Shown piece by piece: positions 1 to 8,577 of a DNA stretch of 64,000 bases (positions are counted from its first letter, which is position 1; each line of letters begins with the position of its first letter). The stretch is taken from positions 620,001 through 684,000 of the forward strand of contig NZ_RBLG01000002.1 of the NCBI RefSeq assembly GCF_003634585.1, given 5' to 3'. This DNA is from Gillisia mitskevichiae (lineage in GTDB: Bacteria > Bacteroidota > Bacteroidia > Flavobacteriales > Flavobacteriaceae). The notes under the pieces are model-generated. The model had not been told where the DNA came from and did no database searches. It saw nothing but the letters and a program-made list of their open reading frames with translations. Both the position numbers and the translations under genes were made by a program.

Positions 1-530
1 ATATCTATTGGAGTGACCTCCTCATTTGCATAGCCTTTATTCACAGAATTATCTGCAACAGAGAATTGAAACGGCACCACATCAGGTGGTAAACACCGAG
101 TATCGTTACAAACCATAAACTCAACCTCAACTTCTATAACCGCATCTTTATCTAAAACTTTTATAGTTTGAAAAAAAGTTGCTTGCTTTTCAAAGTATTT
201 GATCTCCATTTCGAATACCTCATCAAAAATGGTTGGTACATTTGGTTCAGATGTTTCTCCAACCAACTCAAAAGCTACCCCAGCATTGGTAAATGTAAAA
301 CTTGTTGGAATTGGGCCTCCTTCTTCAATATCTTGAGCATACAAATGCCAGCCTTCTTCTAATTTTGCTGTAAAACTAATTTTATAGATACTATCGTTTT
401 CTTTTTCTAAATGGGAATCCCAGCTAATAGGCTCTTCTATTTGAAGATCATTATCTGCAGAGGTAAATACTTGAGAAAAAGAGGAAAGAGATACTGTTAA
501 AATTAAAAGCAGTGACCAGAAATATTTCAT
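1..530 (-). CDS. DsbD-like protein-disulfide reductase, N-terminal part (runs off the window)
   Basis: The first 176 codons are visible; the gene continues past base 1. The protein begins with a signal peptide (MKYFWSLLLILTVSLSSFSQ) followed by a beta-rich domain with EGWHLYAQD and a pair of cysteines in VCNDTRCLPPD. That pair matches the periplasmic N-terminal domain of DsbD, which passes electrons from the cytoplasm to periplasmic thiol proteins. The membrane and thioredoxin domains would lie outside the window and were not seen. The start ATG overlaps the tilS stop as ATGA, which suggests translational coupling. DsbD N-domain identity is likely; full-length DsbD is an inference. Confidence 0.8.
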   Translation of the reverse strand, partial: MKYFWSLLLILTVSLSSFSQVFTSADNDLQIEEPISWDSHLEKENDSIYKISFTAKLEEGWHLYAQDIEEGGPIPTSFTFTNAGVAFELVGETSEPNVPTIFDEVFEMEIKYFEKQATFFQTIKVLDKDAVIEVEVEFMVCNDTRCLPPDVVPFQFSVADNSVNKGYANEEVTPID

Positions 531-1840
531 ACAGTGTAGGTAATTTTTAATATTTTTTGAGAAGGATCTGTAATGGCAAATCTGTTATCTGCTCTTCTAT
601 TTACGATCCAAACAATTTCATTTCCAGAGCAAAGTATCCAAGTACTTTCCTTCTCGGGCAAAGATAATTTATTGTCATTAAAAAAGTCGCTTAACTTTTT
701 CTTTCCTTTCATTCCAAAAGGATAAAATACATCGCCATTGCTCCATTTTCTTAGAACAAGTGGAAAAGTAAGTTTTTCTGCATTTAAGAAAACACAATTA
801 GGGGCGGTTTTGGAGATCTCGTCAACCTCAGAGATCGTAAATCTTCCCATGGGAAGCATCAATATGTTTTCTCCTTCTTCTATGAAATACTCCTGCATTT
901 TTCTATCAGGTTCATTTTCTGCAAGGATCAATACATCTCTATCCTTTATCAATCTATGCGTAGAAGAATAAACAATTTTTCCAGATTGAGCATCTAATAA
1001 TTGGTATACATCTTCCCATTCTGAAAACCCAAAAGTCTTTAGCAATTCATAAAGTACCGCTTTAGTATTGGGTAATTTCTTCAGAAAATCTATTTTCAGA
1101 TTATAGCCATACATAGTTTTGGAAACTATTTCTGGATAGATCAATCCAATATAATCTTCCACAAGATTTAAGCTGTCATTTAAATGAGCCTGAGTATTGG
1201 CAAAACCATTTAACAACTGCGGATTCAACTCTTCCAGTACAGGAACAACATCATGCCTAATTTTGTTTCGTAGGTATTTGTTAGAAGCATTGCTACTATC
1301 TTCACGCCATTTTATTTTATGCAACTCGGCATAGGCTTCGATCTCTTTTCGACTGAAAGTTAATAGTGGTCGGATCACTGTATTATTTACAGCTTTGATT
1401 CCTGTAAAACCTTCTAAGCCAGTCCCACGAACTAAGTTGATTAGAAATGTTTCCAGATTGTCATTTGCATGATGTGCAGTTAAAACATAATCATACTTTA
1501 AAGCAACACTTAGTTCCTCGAACCAATGATAGCGTAATTCTCTGGCTGCCATTTGAATGGAGATCTTTTCATCTTCAGCATAAGCCTTAGTATCAAAATT
1601 CTCGATAAAGACTTCTACATCTAATCTATCAGCCAGATCCAGAACAAATTCTTCATCGGAATCACTTTCAGCATCTCGAAGGTTGAAATTACAATGGGCA
1701 ATGGAAAAGTTCAATTTTGCAAGCTTGCATAAATGAGCCAAAACCACACTATCTACTCCTCCACTAACTGCCAGCAGTAATTTGCCTTGACATAAAAAGG
1801 GAAATTCAGATTTCAGGTGATTTTTGAAGGCTTTTTCCAT
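527..1840 (-). CDS. tilS: tRNA(Ile)-lysidine synthase
   Basis: TilS attaches lysine to C34 of the tRNA-Ile with CAU anticodon, so that it reads AUA instead of AUG. The N-terminal PP-loop ATPase motif AVSGGVDSVVLAH is clear near residue 30, with TAHHANDNLETF and the conserved RNKIRHDVVPVLEELNP further on. A TilS-type C-terminal region follows. At about 437 residues the length is normal. An in-frame ATG nine bases upstream lies inside the predicted -7 element TATCTTTG, so the start at 1840 is preferred; the transcript would then be nearly leaderless. The stop overlaps the start of the DsbD-like gene. Confidence 0.95.
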   Translation of the reverse strand: MEKAFKNHLKSEFPFLCQGKLLLAVSGGVDSVVLAHLCKLAKLNFSIAHCNFNLRDAESDSDEEFVLDLADRLDVEVFIENFDTKAYAEDEKISIQMAARELRYHWFEELSVALKYDYVLTAHHANDNLETFLINLVRGTGLEGFTGIKAVNNTVIRPLLTFSRKEIEAYAELHKIKWREDSSNASNKYLRNKIRHDVVPVLEELNPQLLNGFANTQAHLNDSLNLVEDYIGLIYPEIVSKTMYGYNLKIDFLKKLPNTKAVLYELLKTFGFSEWEDVYQLLDAQSGKIVYSSTHRLIKDRDVLILAENEPDRKMQEYFIEEGENILMLPMGRFTISEVDEISKTAPNCVFLNAEKLTFPLVLRKWSNGDVFYPFGMKGKKKLSDFFNDNKLSLPEKESTWILCSGNEIVWIVNRRADNRFAITDPSQKILKITYTV

Positions 1841-1846
1841 AAGTTT

Positions 1847-1854
1847 CAAAGATA
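1847..1854 (-). promoter_or_regulatory. Predicted -7 element for tilS
   Basis: TATCTTTG on the minus strand fits the Bacteroidota -7 consensus TAnnTTTG. It ends only about seven bases before the preferred tilS start, implying a leaderless or near-leaderless mRNA. No convincing -33 element was identified. Confidence 0.5.
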
Positions 1855-1923
1855 TGAAATAAGCCTGTTTTAAGACTTGGCAAATGGAGAACTTTTATAT
1901 AATACAAAAGAAGTTGTAGGCTT

Positions 1924-3228
1924 TTAAGATCTAAGCGCTTCCAACATAGCTTTTGCTTTTAACTGGCATTCTTCATATTCCTGTTCGGGTATAGATCTAG
2001 AAGTAATTGCGCCACCTACAGAGAAAGAAACGTATTGTTTACCCGCGTTGTAAAGTATGCTTCTAATAACCACATTAAAATCGAAATCCCCATCTGGAGT
2101 AAAATAGCCCACTGCGCCGCTGTAAAGACCGCGTTTGCTCACTTCCAATTCTTCTATGATCTTCATTGCTGAAATTTTTGGAGCTCCAGTCATACTTCCC
2201 ATAGGAAAAGTAGCTTTAAGCACTTCTATTGGTGTACATCCAATTTCTAAGTCTGCAGAAATAGTTGAAACTAGCTGATGTACCTGCTTAAAAGAATATA
2301 CTTTACAAAGTTCATCCACCTGCACACTACCTCTTTTAGCAACTCTAGAAATATCATTACGCACCAGATCCACGATCATCACATTTTCTGAAATTTCTTT
2401 TGGGTCTTTTGCCAACATTTCCTTGATCTTAATATCCTCTTCTTCAGTATCTGCTCTTCGGGCAGTTCCTTTTATAGGCTGAGAGATCACTTTGTTCCCC
2501 TTTTTTGTTATATAACGTTCTGGAGATGCAGAAAGCAAATAATAATCTTCAAGCTTTAAAAATGTAGCGAATGGCGGGCAAGAAATTTCATTGAGATCTT
2601 TAAACACTTTTGCAGGATTTATCGTTCTTTCCTCAGCAAAATATTCCTGACAAAAGTTGGCTTCATAAATATCTCCTCTATGAATATGTTCCAGCATTTC
2701 TGAAACTTTGGATAGATATTGCTCTTTGGAGATCCTTGCCTGTATAGGTTTTGCAGTGATTATTTCTTCGGAAGCAATATTTTTTAAATCCAGTTCTTGC
2801 TGAAGAATTTCATCAAAATCTGAATTGATCTCGTCGTCCACCATTTTAAGATAACGAAATTCAACTTTCTCTTTCCCTACTAAAATCAGTTTTTGAGGCT
2901 GAAAGAAATAGAGATCTGGGAATTCTAGTTCGTCTATGTTCTTAGAGCTTAAATTCTCCAAATCATTTTTAAGATCGTACGAGAGATATCCAAAGATCCA
3001 ATCTTTAGTAGTTTCTTGATATTCTTTTAATTGCTCAAAAGCTCCATGGTGATCTGTTTTTAAAGCAGTAAAAGCTTCAACGGCAAGTATGGCTTCATAA
3101 TTAGAAGAGGTTTGCGGATAGTTATTACTATCTAACCAAGCGATCTCATAGAATTGAGAACTCCATTGAAAAAGCTTCTTTTTGAATGCTGCTGGATCTT
3201 CTAATAAAAATTCGGTTGTAGTACGCAC
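1924..3228 (-). CDS. pabB: Aminodeoxychorismate synthase component I
   Basis: The chorismate-binding enzyme converts chorismate to 4-amino-4-deoxychorismate for p-aminobenzoate and folate synthesis. Seen are LSASPERYI, QPIKGTARR, the ENVMIVDLVRNDISR block, and MGSMTGAPKISAMKIIEE near the C-terminus. The lysine of PIKGT is the residue that distinguishes PabB from anthranilate synthase TrpE, which has alanine there. The 434-residue length is typical. The start is GTG at 3228, directly after the TAA of the upstream oxidoreductase gene, so the two are probably co-translated. No glutaminase partner (PabA) lies nearby. Confidence 0.92.
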   Translation of the reverse strand: MRTTTEFLLEDPAAFKKKLFQWSSQFYEIAWLDSNNYPQTSSNYEAILAVEAFTALKTDHHGAFEQLKEYQETTKDWIFGYLSYDLKNDLENLSSKNIDELEFPDLYFFQPQKLILVGKEKVEFRYLKMVDDEINSDFDEILQQELDLKNIASEEIITAKPIQARISKEQYLSKVSEMLEHIHRGDIYEANFCQEYFAEERTINPAKVFKDLNEISCPPFATFLKLEDYYLLSASPERYITKKGNKVISQPIKGTARRADTEEEDIKIKEMLAKDPKEISENVMIVDLVRNDISRVAKRGSVQVDELCKVYSFKQVHQLVSTISADLEIGCTPIEVLKATFPMGSMTGAPKISAMKIIEELEVSKRGLYSGAVGYFTPDGDFDFNVVIRSILYNAGKQYVSFSVGGAITSRSIPEQEYEECQLKAKAMLEALRS

Positions 3229-3765
3229 TTATTCTTCAATTTCGTGCGCAAAGGTAGTCAAGACATCTTCAATCCCCATATTCAAAACCTCATTTTGAAT
3301 AGCATCATCTTTAAAATTATCATTGAAGGAAGGAAAACTAAAACTTTCTATAATTTGCCCACCAAATCTCGGCAGGATGCCCTTGGTATATTCCAAGGAA
3401 GAAGCTGCACCTCGAGCTCCGGGAGAAGTGCTCATTAATAATATTTTTTTATCAGCTAAAAAATTTCGATCAAGGCGAGAAAGCCAATCCAGAATGTTCT
3501 TAAAAAATGCGGATACCGTTCCATTGTGTTCATTTACAGAGATCATCAAGGCATCATGTTCAGCAATTAGATTTTTAATAACTTGAATATCTAAAGGAAA
3601 TCCATTCGTATTCTGGCTGTCTATACTAAACATAGGTATATCAAAATCCATTAATCTAATGATCTTAATATCATGACCGTTCACTCTATTAGCAATATGA
3701 GTGATAAATTGATGATTGATAGAAGTACTGCTATTAGAGCCTGCAAAGGCCAATATCTTTTTCAT
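3229..3765 (-). CDS. NADPH-dependent FMN reductase family protein
   Basis: A small flavodoxin-fold protein of 178 residues. The N-terminus MKKILAFAGSNSSTSINHQF is the phosphate-binding loop of the NADPH-dependent FMN reductase (azoreductase/chromate reductase-like) family. LLMSTSPGARGA and the flavin-binding SVNEHNGTVSAFFKNILDWLSR segment are also typical. The physiological substrate is unknown. An upstream in-frame ATG at 3789 falls inside the predicted -7 element at 3787-3794, so 3765 is the likelier start. It is first in an apparent operon with pabB. Confidence 0.85.
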   Translation of the reverse strand: MKKILAFAGSNSSTSINHQFITHIANRVNGHDIKIIRLMDFDIPMFSIDSQNTNGFPLDIQVIKNLIAEHDALMISVNEHNGTVSAFFKNILDWLSRLDRNFLADKKILLMSTSPGARGAASSLEYTKGILPRFGGQIIESFSFPSFNDNFKDDAIQNEVLNMGIEDVLTTFAHEIEE

Positions 3766-3786
3766 TATAGGGTATTTCAAGGATAT

Positions 3787-3794
3787 CAAAAATA
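3787..3794 (-). promoter_or_regulatory. Predicted -7 element for the FMN reductase-pabB unit
   Basis: Minus-strand TATTTTTG fits TAnnTTTG and lies 22 bases before the preferred start at 3765. Confidence 0.45.
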
Positions 3795-3900
3795 CCTAAA
3801 TTATTGGGATACTTTTAAAATGAATAGCGTTAAAAATCTGTTTATTATCTATTAAGAGTATTTCCATACTTTTTTTATCTTATTCCTTAACTGCAAAACT

Positions 3901-3908
3901 TATCTTTG
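3901..3908 (+). promoter_or_regulatory. Predicted -7 element for the DEAD-box helicase
   Basis: TATCTTTG, an exact match to TAnnTTTG, 22 bases before the GTG start at 3931. Confidence 0.55.
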
Positions 3909-3930
3909 CAGCTAATTAAAACAAACTCAA

Positions 3931-5280
3931 GTGACTTTTCAGGATCTTAATTTAAATACCCCTCTATTAAACGCGTTAGAAGATTTAAAATTCGACACGC
4001 CAACACCTATTCAAGAACAGGCCTTTTCTTCGATCATGTCTGGAAAAGATGTGGTAGGGATCGCGCAAACGGGAACTGGTAAAACATTTGCATACATGTT
4101 GCCAATTCTTAGAATGCTAAAGTATTCTGAACAAAAGAATCCGAGAGTTTTAGTTTTAGTTCCTACCAGGGAATTGGTGGTTCAGGTACGTGAAGAAATT
4201 GAGAAATTAACTGCTTACATGAATACCCGAAGTACAGGAATTTATGGTGGGACTAATATCAACACCCAACATTCAGATCTGCTTCAGGGATTAGATATTA
4301 TTGTTGCTACGCCTGGAAGGTTGTATGATCTTATATTACGTCGTGCTGTACAAATGAAATCTATTCAGAAATTAGTGATAGATGAAGTAGATGTTATGTT
4401 AGATCTGGGTTTTAGATTTCAGATAAATAATATTATTGAATTGCTTCCGCAGAACAGACAGAATATTATGTTCTCTGCAACGATGACCGAAGCTGTTGAA
4501 GAAATTATAGAAATTAGTTTTAAGCAACCGGTAAAAATATCTGTTGCCATTAGTGGAACTCCCCTAGATAATATAGAGCAACGAGGTTATAAGATCCCAA
4601 ATTTCCACACTAAAGTAAATTTCCTAAGAGATCTATTAAAAGATAAGGAAACCTATACTAAGGTGCTTATTTTTGTTGCGTACAAGCGTTTAGCAGATAG
4701 GCTTTTTGAAAGTTTGGCCGAAGAGTTTGTAGATGAATGTACTGTGATCCATTCCAACAAATCGCAGAATTACAGATTGCGAAGCATTAAGCAATTTGGC
4801 GAAGGCTTTAGTAGGATCCTTGTGGCTACAGATGTTATGGCGCGTGGATTGGATATAGAAAATGTATCTCACGTTATTAATTTTGATACTCCAGAATATC
4901 CTGAGAATTATATGCACCGTATTGGTAGAACGGGACGTGCAGAAAAAGAAGGGATCTCTTTCCTTTTAACTACAGAAAAGGAACAGGACAATTTAGAGAA
5001 GATCGAAAATCTTATGAATATGAAGGTACCTCAATTTGAGTTGCCGGAAAATATAGAGATCTCTACTATTCTTATTCCTGAAGAACAACCTAAGATCTTC
5101 GAAATAAACAACCCTAATAAAAGAGGTGATGAAGATGCTCCAGGACCTGCTTTTCATGATAGAAGTGAGAAAAACTCTAAGGAGAATCAAGGAGGATCAT
5201 ATAGGCGAGAAATTGCTAAGAAGTATAAAAAACCTCAAACCAGAGGTGATAAGGGTGCAAATAGAAGACATAAAAAATAA
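3931..5280 (+). CDS. DEAD-box ATP-dependent RNA helicase
   Basis: An RNA helicase of the RhlE/CshA type, likely to act in ribosome assembly or RNA decay. The motifs appear in order: Q motif (DTPTPIQEQAF), motif I AQTGTGKT, Ia PTRELVVQ, Ib ATPGRLYDL, motif II DEVDVMLDLGF, motif III SATM, motif V ARGLDIENVSHVINFD and motif VI HRIGRTGRAEKEG. Motif II reads DEVD rather than DEAD. The C-terminal 70 residues are lysine/arginine-rich and low complexity, as is usual for RNA-binding tails of this family. The start codon is GTG; no in-frame ATG lies close by. Confidence 0.93.
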   Translation: MTFQDLNLNTPLLNALEDLKFDTPTPIQEQAFSSIMSGKDVVGIAQTGTGKTFAYMLPILRMLKYSEQKNPRVLVLVPTRELVVQVREEIEKLTAYMNTRSTGIYGGTNINTQHSDLLQGLDIIVATPGRLYDLILRRAVQMKSIQKLVIDEVDVMLDLGFRFQINNIIELLPQNRQNIMFSATMTEAVEEIIEISFKQPVKISVAISGTPLDNIEQRGYKIPNFHTKVNFLRDLLKDKETYTKVLIFVAYKRLADRLFESLAEEFVDECTVIHSNKSQNYRLRSIKQFGEGFSRILVATDVMARGLDIENVSHVINFDTPEYPENYMHRIGRTGRAEKEGISFLLTTEKEQDNLEKIENLMNMKVPQFELPENIEISTILIPEEQPKIFEINNPNKRGDEDAPGPAFHDRSEKNSKENQGGSYRREIAKKYKKPQTRGDKGANRRHKK

Positions 5281-5285
5281 GAGTT

Positions 5286-5293
5286 TAACTTTG
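5286..5293 (+). promoter_or_regulatory. Predicted -7 element for the aldose epimerase-like gene
   Basis: TAACTTTG matches TAnnTTTG, 16 bases before the ATG at 5309 and just after the helicase stop. It suggests the epimerase has its own promoter. Confidence 0.45.
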
Positions 5294-5308
5294 TAAGAAT
5301 TTGTTTTT

Positions 5309-6196
5309 ATGAAAAATGTAGCAATACATAGATTGGAAAATGAATTATTAAGTGTAGGCATAAAATCTATTGGCGCTGAACTTTGCAGTATTGTAAATAA
5401 GCTGAATGGTAAAGAATATATTTGGCAAGGAGATCCTGCATTTTGGGCTAGTCACGCTCCTGTACTTTTCCCAATAATTGGAGCATTAAAAAATGATACT
5501 TACTTTTTTGAAGGAAAAGAATATCATTTACCTAAACATGGCTTTTTTAGAAATAATGAAGCTGTTACTTTAAAACGACAAGCCAAAGATCATCTCACTT
5601 TTAGTTTAAAATATTCTGAAGACACCTTAACCAATTATCCTTTTAAGTTCGAAATGGAGATTAGTTTTACTCTGAAGGAAAAGACGTTAGAGGTGAAACA
5701 TACAGTTTTTAATCTAGATGATAAACCAATTTATTTTTCAATTGGAGGACATCCAGCTTTTAACGCACCAATATTCCCAGGTGAAACTTACGAAGATTAT
5801 TATCTAGAATTTGATCAGGATATGGAATTGCAATCTGCTACATTATCTGAAGGTGGTTTAATATCTTCTGTATCTAAGTCTGTTTTAGAAAACGAAAATA
5901 AGATCCATTTAAAGAAAGATCTTTTTAAAAACGATGCTTTAATTTTTCAAGACATTCCTTCTAAAGAAGTAAGTCTTAACAGCAAGAATTCTGGTAGGAT
6001 CTTAACAGTGAATTACACAGATTTCAAAAATCTAGGAATTTGGGCAAAACCCAATGCTCCTTATGTATGCATTGAACCTTGGCTGGGGATTGCAGATCTT
6101 GAGAACACAGATCAGGATTTAAAAAATAAAAAAGGCATTAATAAATTAATGCCTACTCAAATTTTTAGTGCTACTAACTCTATAAAGATAGCCTAA
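5309..6196 (+). CDS. Aldose 1-epimerase family protein (LacX-like)
   Basis: A 295-residue protein of the galactose mutarotase-like beta-sandwich fold. Seen are GKEYIWQGDPAFWASHAPVL, LPKHGFFRN (conserved His/Arg), FSIGGHPAFNAP with the catalytic-type histidine, and VCIEPWLGIAD containing the glutamate expected as general base. These match the LacX/YeaD-like branch of the family, which interconverts anomers of free or phosphorylated aldoses. The substrate cannot be read from the sequence. Its neighbour is the RNA helicase and there is no sugar operon around it. Confidence 0.85.
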   Translation: MKNVAIHRLENELLSVGIKSIGAELCSIVNKLNGKEYIWQGDPAFWASHAPVLFPIIGALKNDTYFFEGKEYHLPKHGFFRNNEAVTLKRQAKDHLTFSLKYSEDTLTNYPFKFEMEISFTLKEKTLEVKHTVFNLDDKPIYFSIGGHPAFNAPIFPGETYEDYYLEFDQDMELQSATLSEGGLISSVSKSVLENENKIHLKKDLFKNDALIFQDIPSKEVSLNSKNSGRILTVNYTDFKNLGIWAKPNAPYVCIEPWLGIADLENTDQDLKNKKGINKLMPTQIFSATNSIKIA

Positions 6197-6205
6197 GGAT
6201 ATGTT

Positions 6206-6313
6206 TTAGTTTCTAGTTTTCTTCTTTGCAGCTTTTGCAGCACGCTTCTCTTTTAGACTCAACACAGGTTCTTTCTTTGCTGAATTTTTTGAAGGGGATT
6301 TTTCTTTAGCCAT
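6206..6313 (-). CDS. Small lysine-rich protein, 35 residues
   Basis: A short ORF that reads MAKEKSPSKNSAKKEP and ends AAKAAKKKTRN. It is almost entirely lysine, alanine, serine and glutamate, is strongly basic and has no hydrophobic segment. It faces the aldose epimerase-like gene convergently. Its composition suggests a disordered nucleic-acid-binding peptide, but that is only inference. The clean start, stop and composition bias favour a real gene; the short length leaves doubt. Confidence 0.5.
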   Translation of the reverse strand: MAKEKSPSKNSAKKEPVLSLKEKRAAKAAKKKTRN

Positions 6314-6552
6314 GATTTCTTGTTATTATGAATAATAGAATAAAAGTAACAAAAGTTTTGCTAGGTTACATCACTAATTTTTGAACTCGCATTTTTTATC
6401 CGATTGTCAGGCAAAGCCTATATAAAAAATATGTCAGTCTGTCCCGATAGCTATCGGGATGTCGAAGACTCTTTCCAATTACCAACCACACTTCGACAAG
6501 CTCAGTGTGACAAGTTGCTGTGTGACAACTTGCAGTGTGACAAAATTGAAAA
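6314..6552. repeat. Intergenic repeat patch with palindrome and 15-bp tandem units
   Basis: This gene-free stretch between the small basic ORF and the lpdA terminator contains a perfect 18-bp palindrome TCCCGATAGCTATCGGGA at 6442-6459. It is followed by CTTCGACAAGCTCAGTGTGA at 6491-6510 and three units starting GTGTGACAA at 6505, 6520 and 6535 (15-bp period). Sequences of the type GTCGAAG and TGTGACA are, as I recall, dispersed intergenic repeats in many Flavobacteriia. No second copy was noticed in this window. Confidence 0.6.
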
Positions 6553-6589
6553 CTAAAAAATCCCCTACGATCTTTAACCGACGGGGATT
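6553..6589 (-). terminator. Rho-independent terminator of lpdA
   Basis: On the minus strand AATCCCC pairs with GGGGATT around an 17-base loop, followed by a run of Ts. It lies just beyond the lpdA stop at 6616. Confidence 0.75.
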
Positions 6590-6615
6590 CTTTGTTTAAA
6601 AATGGGTCTTAGACC

Positions 6616-8019
6616 CTAGATGTGCATTGCTCTATCATTTGCTGCCATCGCGGCTTCCTTCACTGCTTCCGCATATGTTGGATGTGCATGACTCATTCTT
6701 GCTATATCTTCAGCAGAAGCTCTAAACTCCATTGCGGTTACCGCTTCAGTAATAAGATCGGCAACACGAGCACCTATCATATGTACACCTAAAACCTCAT
6801 CGGTCTTAGCATCGGTTAATATTTTTACAAATCCATCTGTATCTCCACTGGCACGAGATCTACCTAAAGCTCTCATTGGGAATTTCCCTTCTTTATAATC
6901 TACACCAGCTTCTTTTAACTCTTCTTCAGTTTTACCAACCGCAGAAACTTCAGGCCATGTGTAAACAACTCCAGGGATCAAGTTATAATTGATATGTGGT
7001 TTTTGACCAGCGATCAATTCAGCAACCATAGTTCCTTCTTCCTCCGCTTTATGCGCTAACATTGCTCCACGAACTACATCTCCAATTGCATAAATATTAT
7101 TCACATTTGTTTGTAAATGATCGTTTACGGCTATCATTCCGCGATCTCCCATTTTAACTCCTGCTGCTTCTACATTCAAACCATCCGTAAAAGGTCTACG
7201 ACCTACAGAAACTAAACAATAATCTGCTTTAAATTCAACCTCATTCCCCTTTTTATCATCTGCTTTAATGGTGATCTCATCACCATTGCGTTCCACAGAT
7301 TTTACTTTATGGCTCACATTGATCTTCATTCCTTGTTTCTTAAGCACTTTATTAAGTTCTTTAGAAAGAGCAGAATCCATAGTTGGGATTATTCTATCCA
7401 TATATTCAACTACAGTCACCTCAGATCCAAGTCTCTTATAAACTTGTCCTAATTCAAGACCAATAACTCCACCTCCAATAACAACTAAATGTTTTGGGAT
7501 CTCTTTTAGTGTTAATGCTTCAGTAGAAGTAATTACACGCTCTTTATCCAAGTTGATAAATGGCAAATTAGAAGGTTTAGATCCAGTAGCAATTATAGTA
7601 TGCTTAGCTTCTAGAGTTTCTTGACCACCTTCAGTTTTATCAACTAATATATGAGTAGCATCTTTAAAAGAACCAATTCCTTCATATACGTCTACTTTAT
7701 TCTTGTCCATAAGGAATTTCACTCCGTCGCAAGTTTGAGAAACTACAGAAGATTTTCTGCTCATCATTTGCTCTAAATTCACCTTTACCTCACCAGTGAT
7801 CTCAATTCCATGCTCTTCAAAATGCTTCACCGCATCGTCATAATGATGTGAAGAATCTAATAAAGCCTTACTTGGGATACAACCTACATTTAAACAAGTT
7901 CCTCCTAAAGTGGAATATTTTTCAATGATCGCAGTTTTCATTCCTAATTGTGCGCAACGTATGGCTGCCACGTATCCTCCGGGACCAGATCCAATTATTA
8001 CTACATCATATGTGCTCAT
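6616..8019 (-). CDS. lpdA: Dihydrolipoyl dehydrogenase
   Basis: The E3 flavoprotein of 2-oxoacid dehydrogenase complexes and possibly the glycine cleavage system; it reoxidises dihydrolipoamide with NAD. Seen are the FAD-binding GSGPGGYVAAIRCAQLG, the redox disulfide in GGTCLNVGCIPSK, the NAD-binding GGGVIGLELG, the second FAD motif NIYAIGDVV and the C-terminal His-Glu pair in SHAHPTYAEAVKEA. The start at 8019 (MSTYDVVIIG, 467 residues) fits the family; a longer in-frame start at 8085 would lie upstream of the predicted -7 element at 8055-8062. No E1/E2 genes are adjacent. Confidence 0.95.
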   Translation of the reverse strand: MSTYDVVIIGSGPGGYVAAIRCAQLGMKTAIIEKYSTLGGTCLNVGCIPSKALLDSSHHYDDAVKHFEEHGIEITGEVKVNLEQMMSRKSSVVSQTCDGVKFLMDKNKVDVYEGIGSFKDATHILVDKTEGGQETLEAKHTIIATGSKPSNLPFINLDKERVITSTEALTLKEIPKHLVVIGGGVIGLELGQVYKRLGSEVTVVEYMDRIIPTMDSALSKELNKVLKKQGMKINVSHKVKSVERNGDEITIKADDKKGNEVEFKADYCLVSVGRRPFTDGLNVEAAGVKMGDRGMIAVNDHLQTNVNNIYAIGDVVRGAMLAHKAEEEGTMVAELIAGQKPHINYNLIPGVVYTWPEVSAVGKTEEELKEAGVDYKEGKFPMRALGRSRASGDTDGFVKILTDAKTDEVLGVHMIGARVADLITEAVTAMEFRASAEDIARMSHAHPTYAEAVKEAAMAANDRAMHI

Positions 8020-8054
8020 AAATATGTTTTTAATGTTTTGATGAAAATCGATTA

Positions 8055-8062
8055 CAAAACTA
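8055..8062 (-). promoter_or_regulatory. Predicted -7 element for lpdA
   Basis: Minus-strand TAGTTTTG fits TAnnTTTG, 36 bases before the lpdA start at 8019. Confidence 0.45.
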
Positions 8063-8115
8063 CGACTATTATACACAATGACCAATCTGCAGGATCGAGC
8101 TTTTTGGTATTTAGA

Positions 8116-8577
8116 TCATAATAAATCGATCGCAGTGGTGCTTTTTACCGGACTAATTATAAATGTGCTTTGCGTGCTACCTATATGATTTAGGTTGGTA
8201 AGCTTATTTAAAAGGAACTCTCTATAGGCTTCCATATCTTTTACTAAGATCTTTAATATGTAATCGTATTCTCCACTTACATGGTAACATTCTAAAACCT
8301 CATGTAATTGAATGATCTCTTCTTCAAATTTTATAACGTAATTTTTGGAGTGCTGCACGAGTTTTATCTGGCAGAATACCATAAAAGACCTATCCACTTC
8401 TGCAGGCTTTACTAAGGCAACATATCTAGAGATCACCCTATTACGCTCCAATCTTTTTATACGTTCAAAAATAGCGGTAACAGAAAGATTTAATTCTGAA
8501 GAAAGTTTTTTGTTGGTGATCTTACTATCATTTTGCAATTTCTGCAGGATCTTCTTATCTATTTCATCTAAACTCAT
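8116..8577 (-). CDS. Lrp/AsnC family transcriptional regulator
   Basis: A 153-residue regulator. Residues 1-60 form the AsnC-type helix-turn-helix (LDEIDKKILQKLQNDSKITNKK, then LSVTAIFERIKRLERNRVI). The rest is the RAM/effector-binding domain, with YHVSGEYDYILKILVKDMEAY. Such proteins sense amino acids and often control the adjacent gene. It is divergent from the Cys/Met PLP enzyme at 8736 across a 158-base shared region, so that gene and itself are the probable targets. The effector is unknown but could be methionine, cysteine or a branched-chain amino acid. Confidence 0.92.
   Translation of the reverse strand: MSLDEIDKKILQKLQNDSKITNKKLSSELNLSVTAIFERIKRLERNRVISRYVALVKPAEVDRSFMVFCQIKLVQHSKNYVIKFEEEIIQLHEVLECYHVSGEYDYILKILVKDMEAYREFLLNKLTNLNHIGSTQSTFIISPVKSTTAIDLL

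Noticed and set aside
6505-6549. Three 15-bp tandem units considered as a CRISPR array
   Set aside because: There are no spacers between units, units are too short and no cas gene is present.
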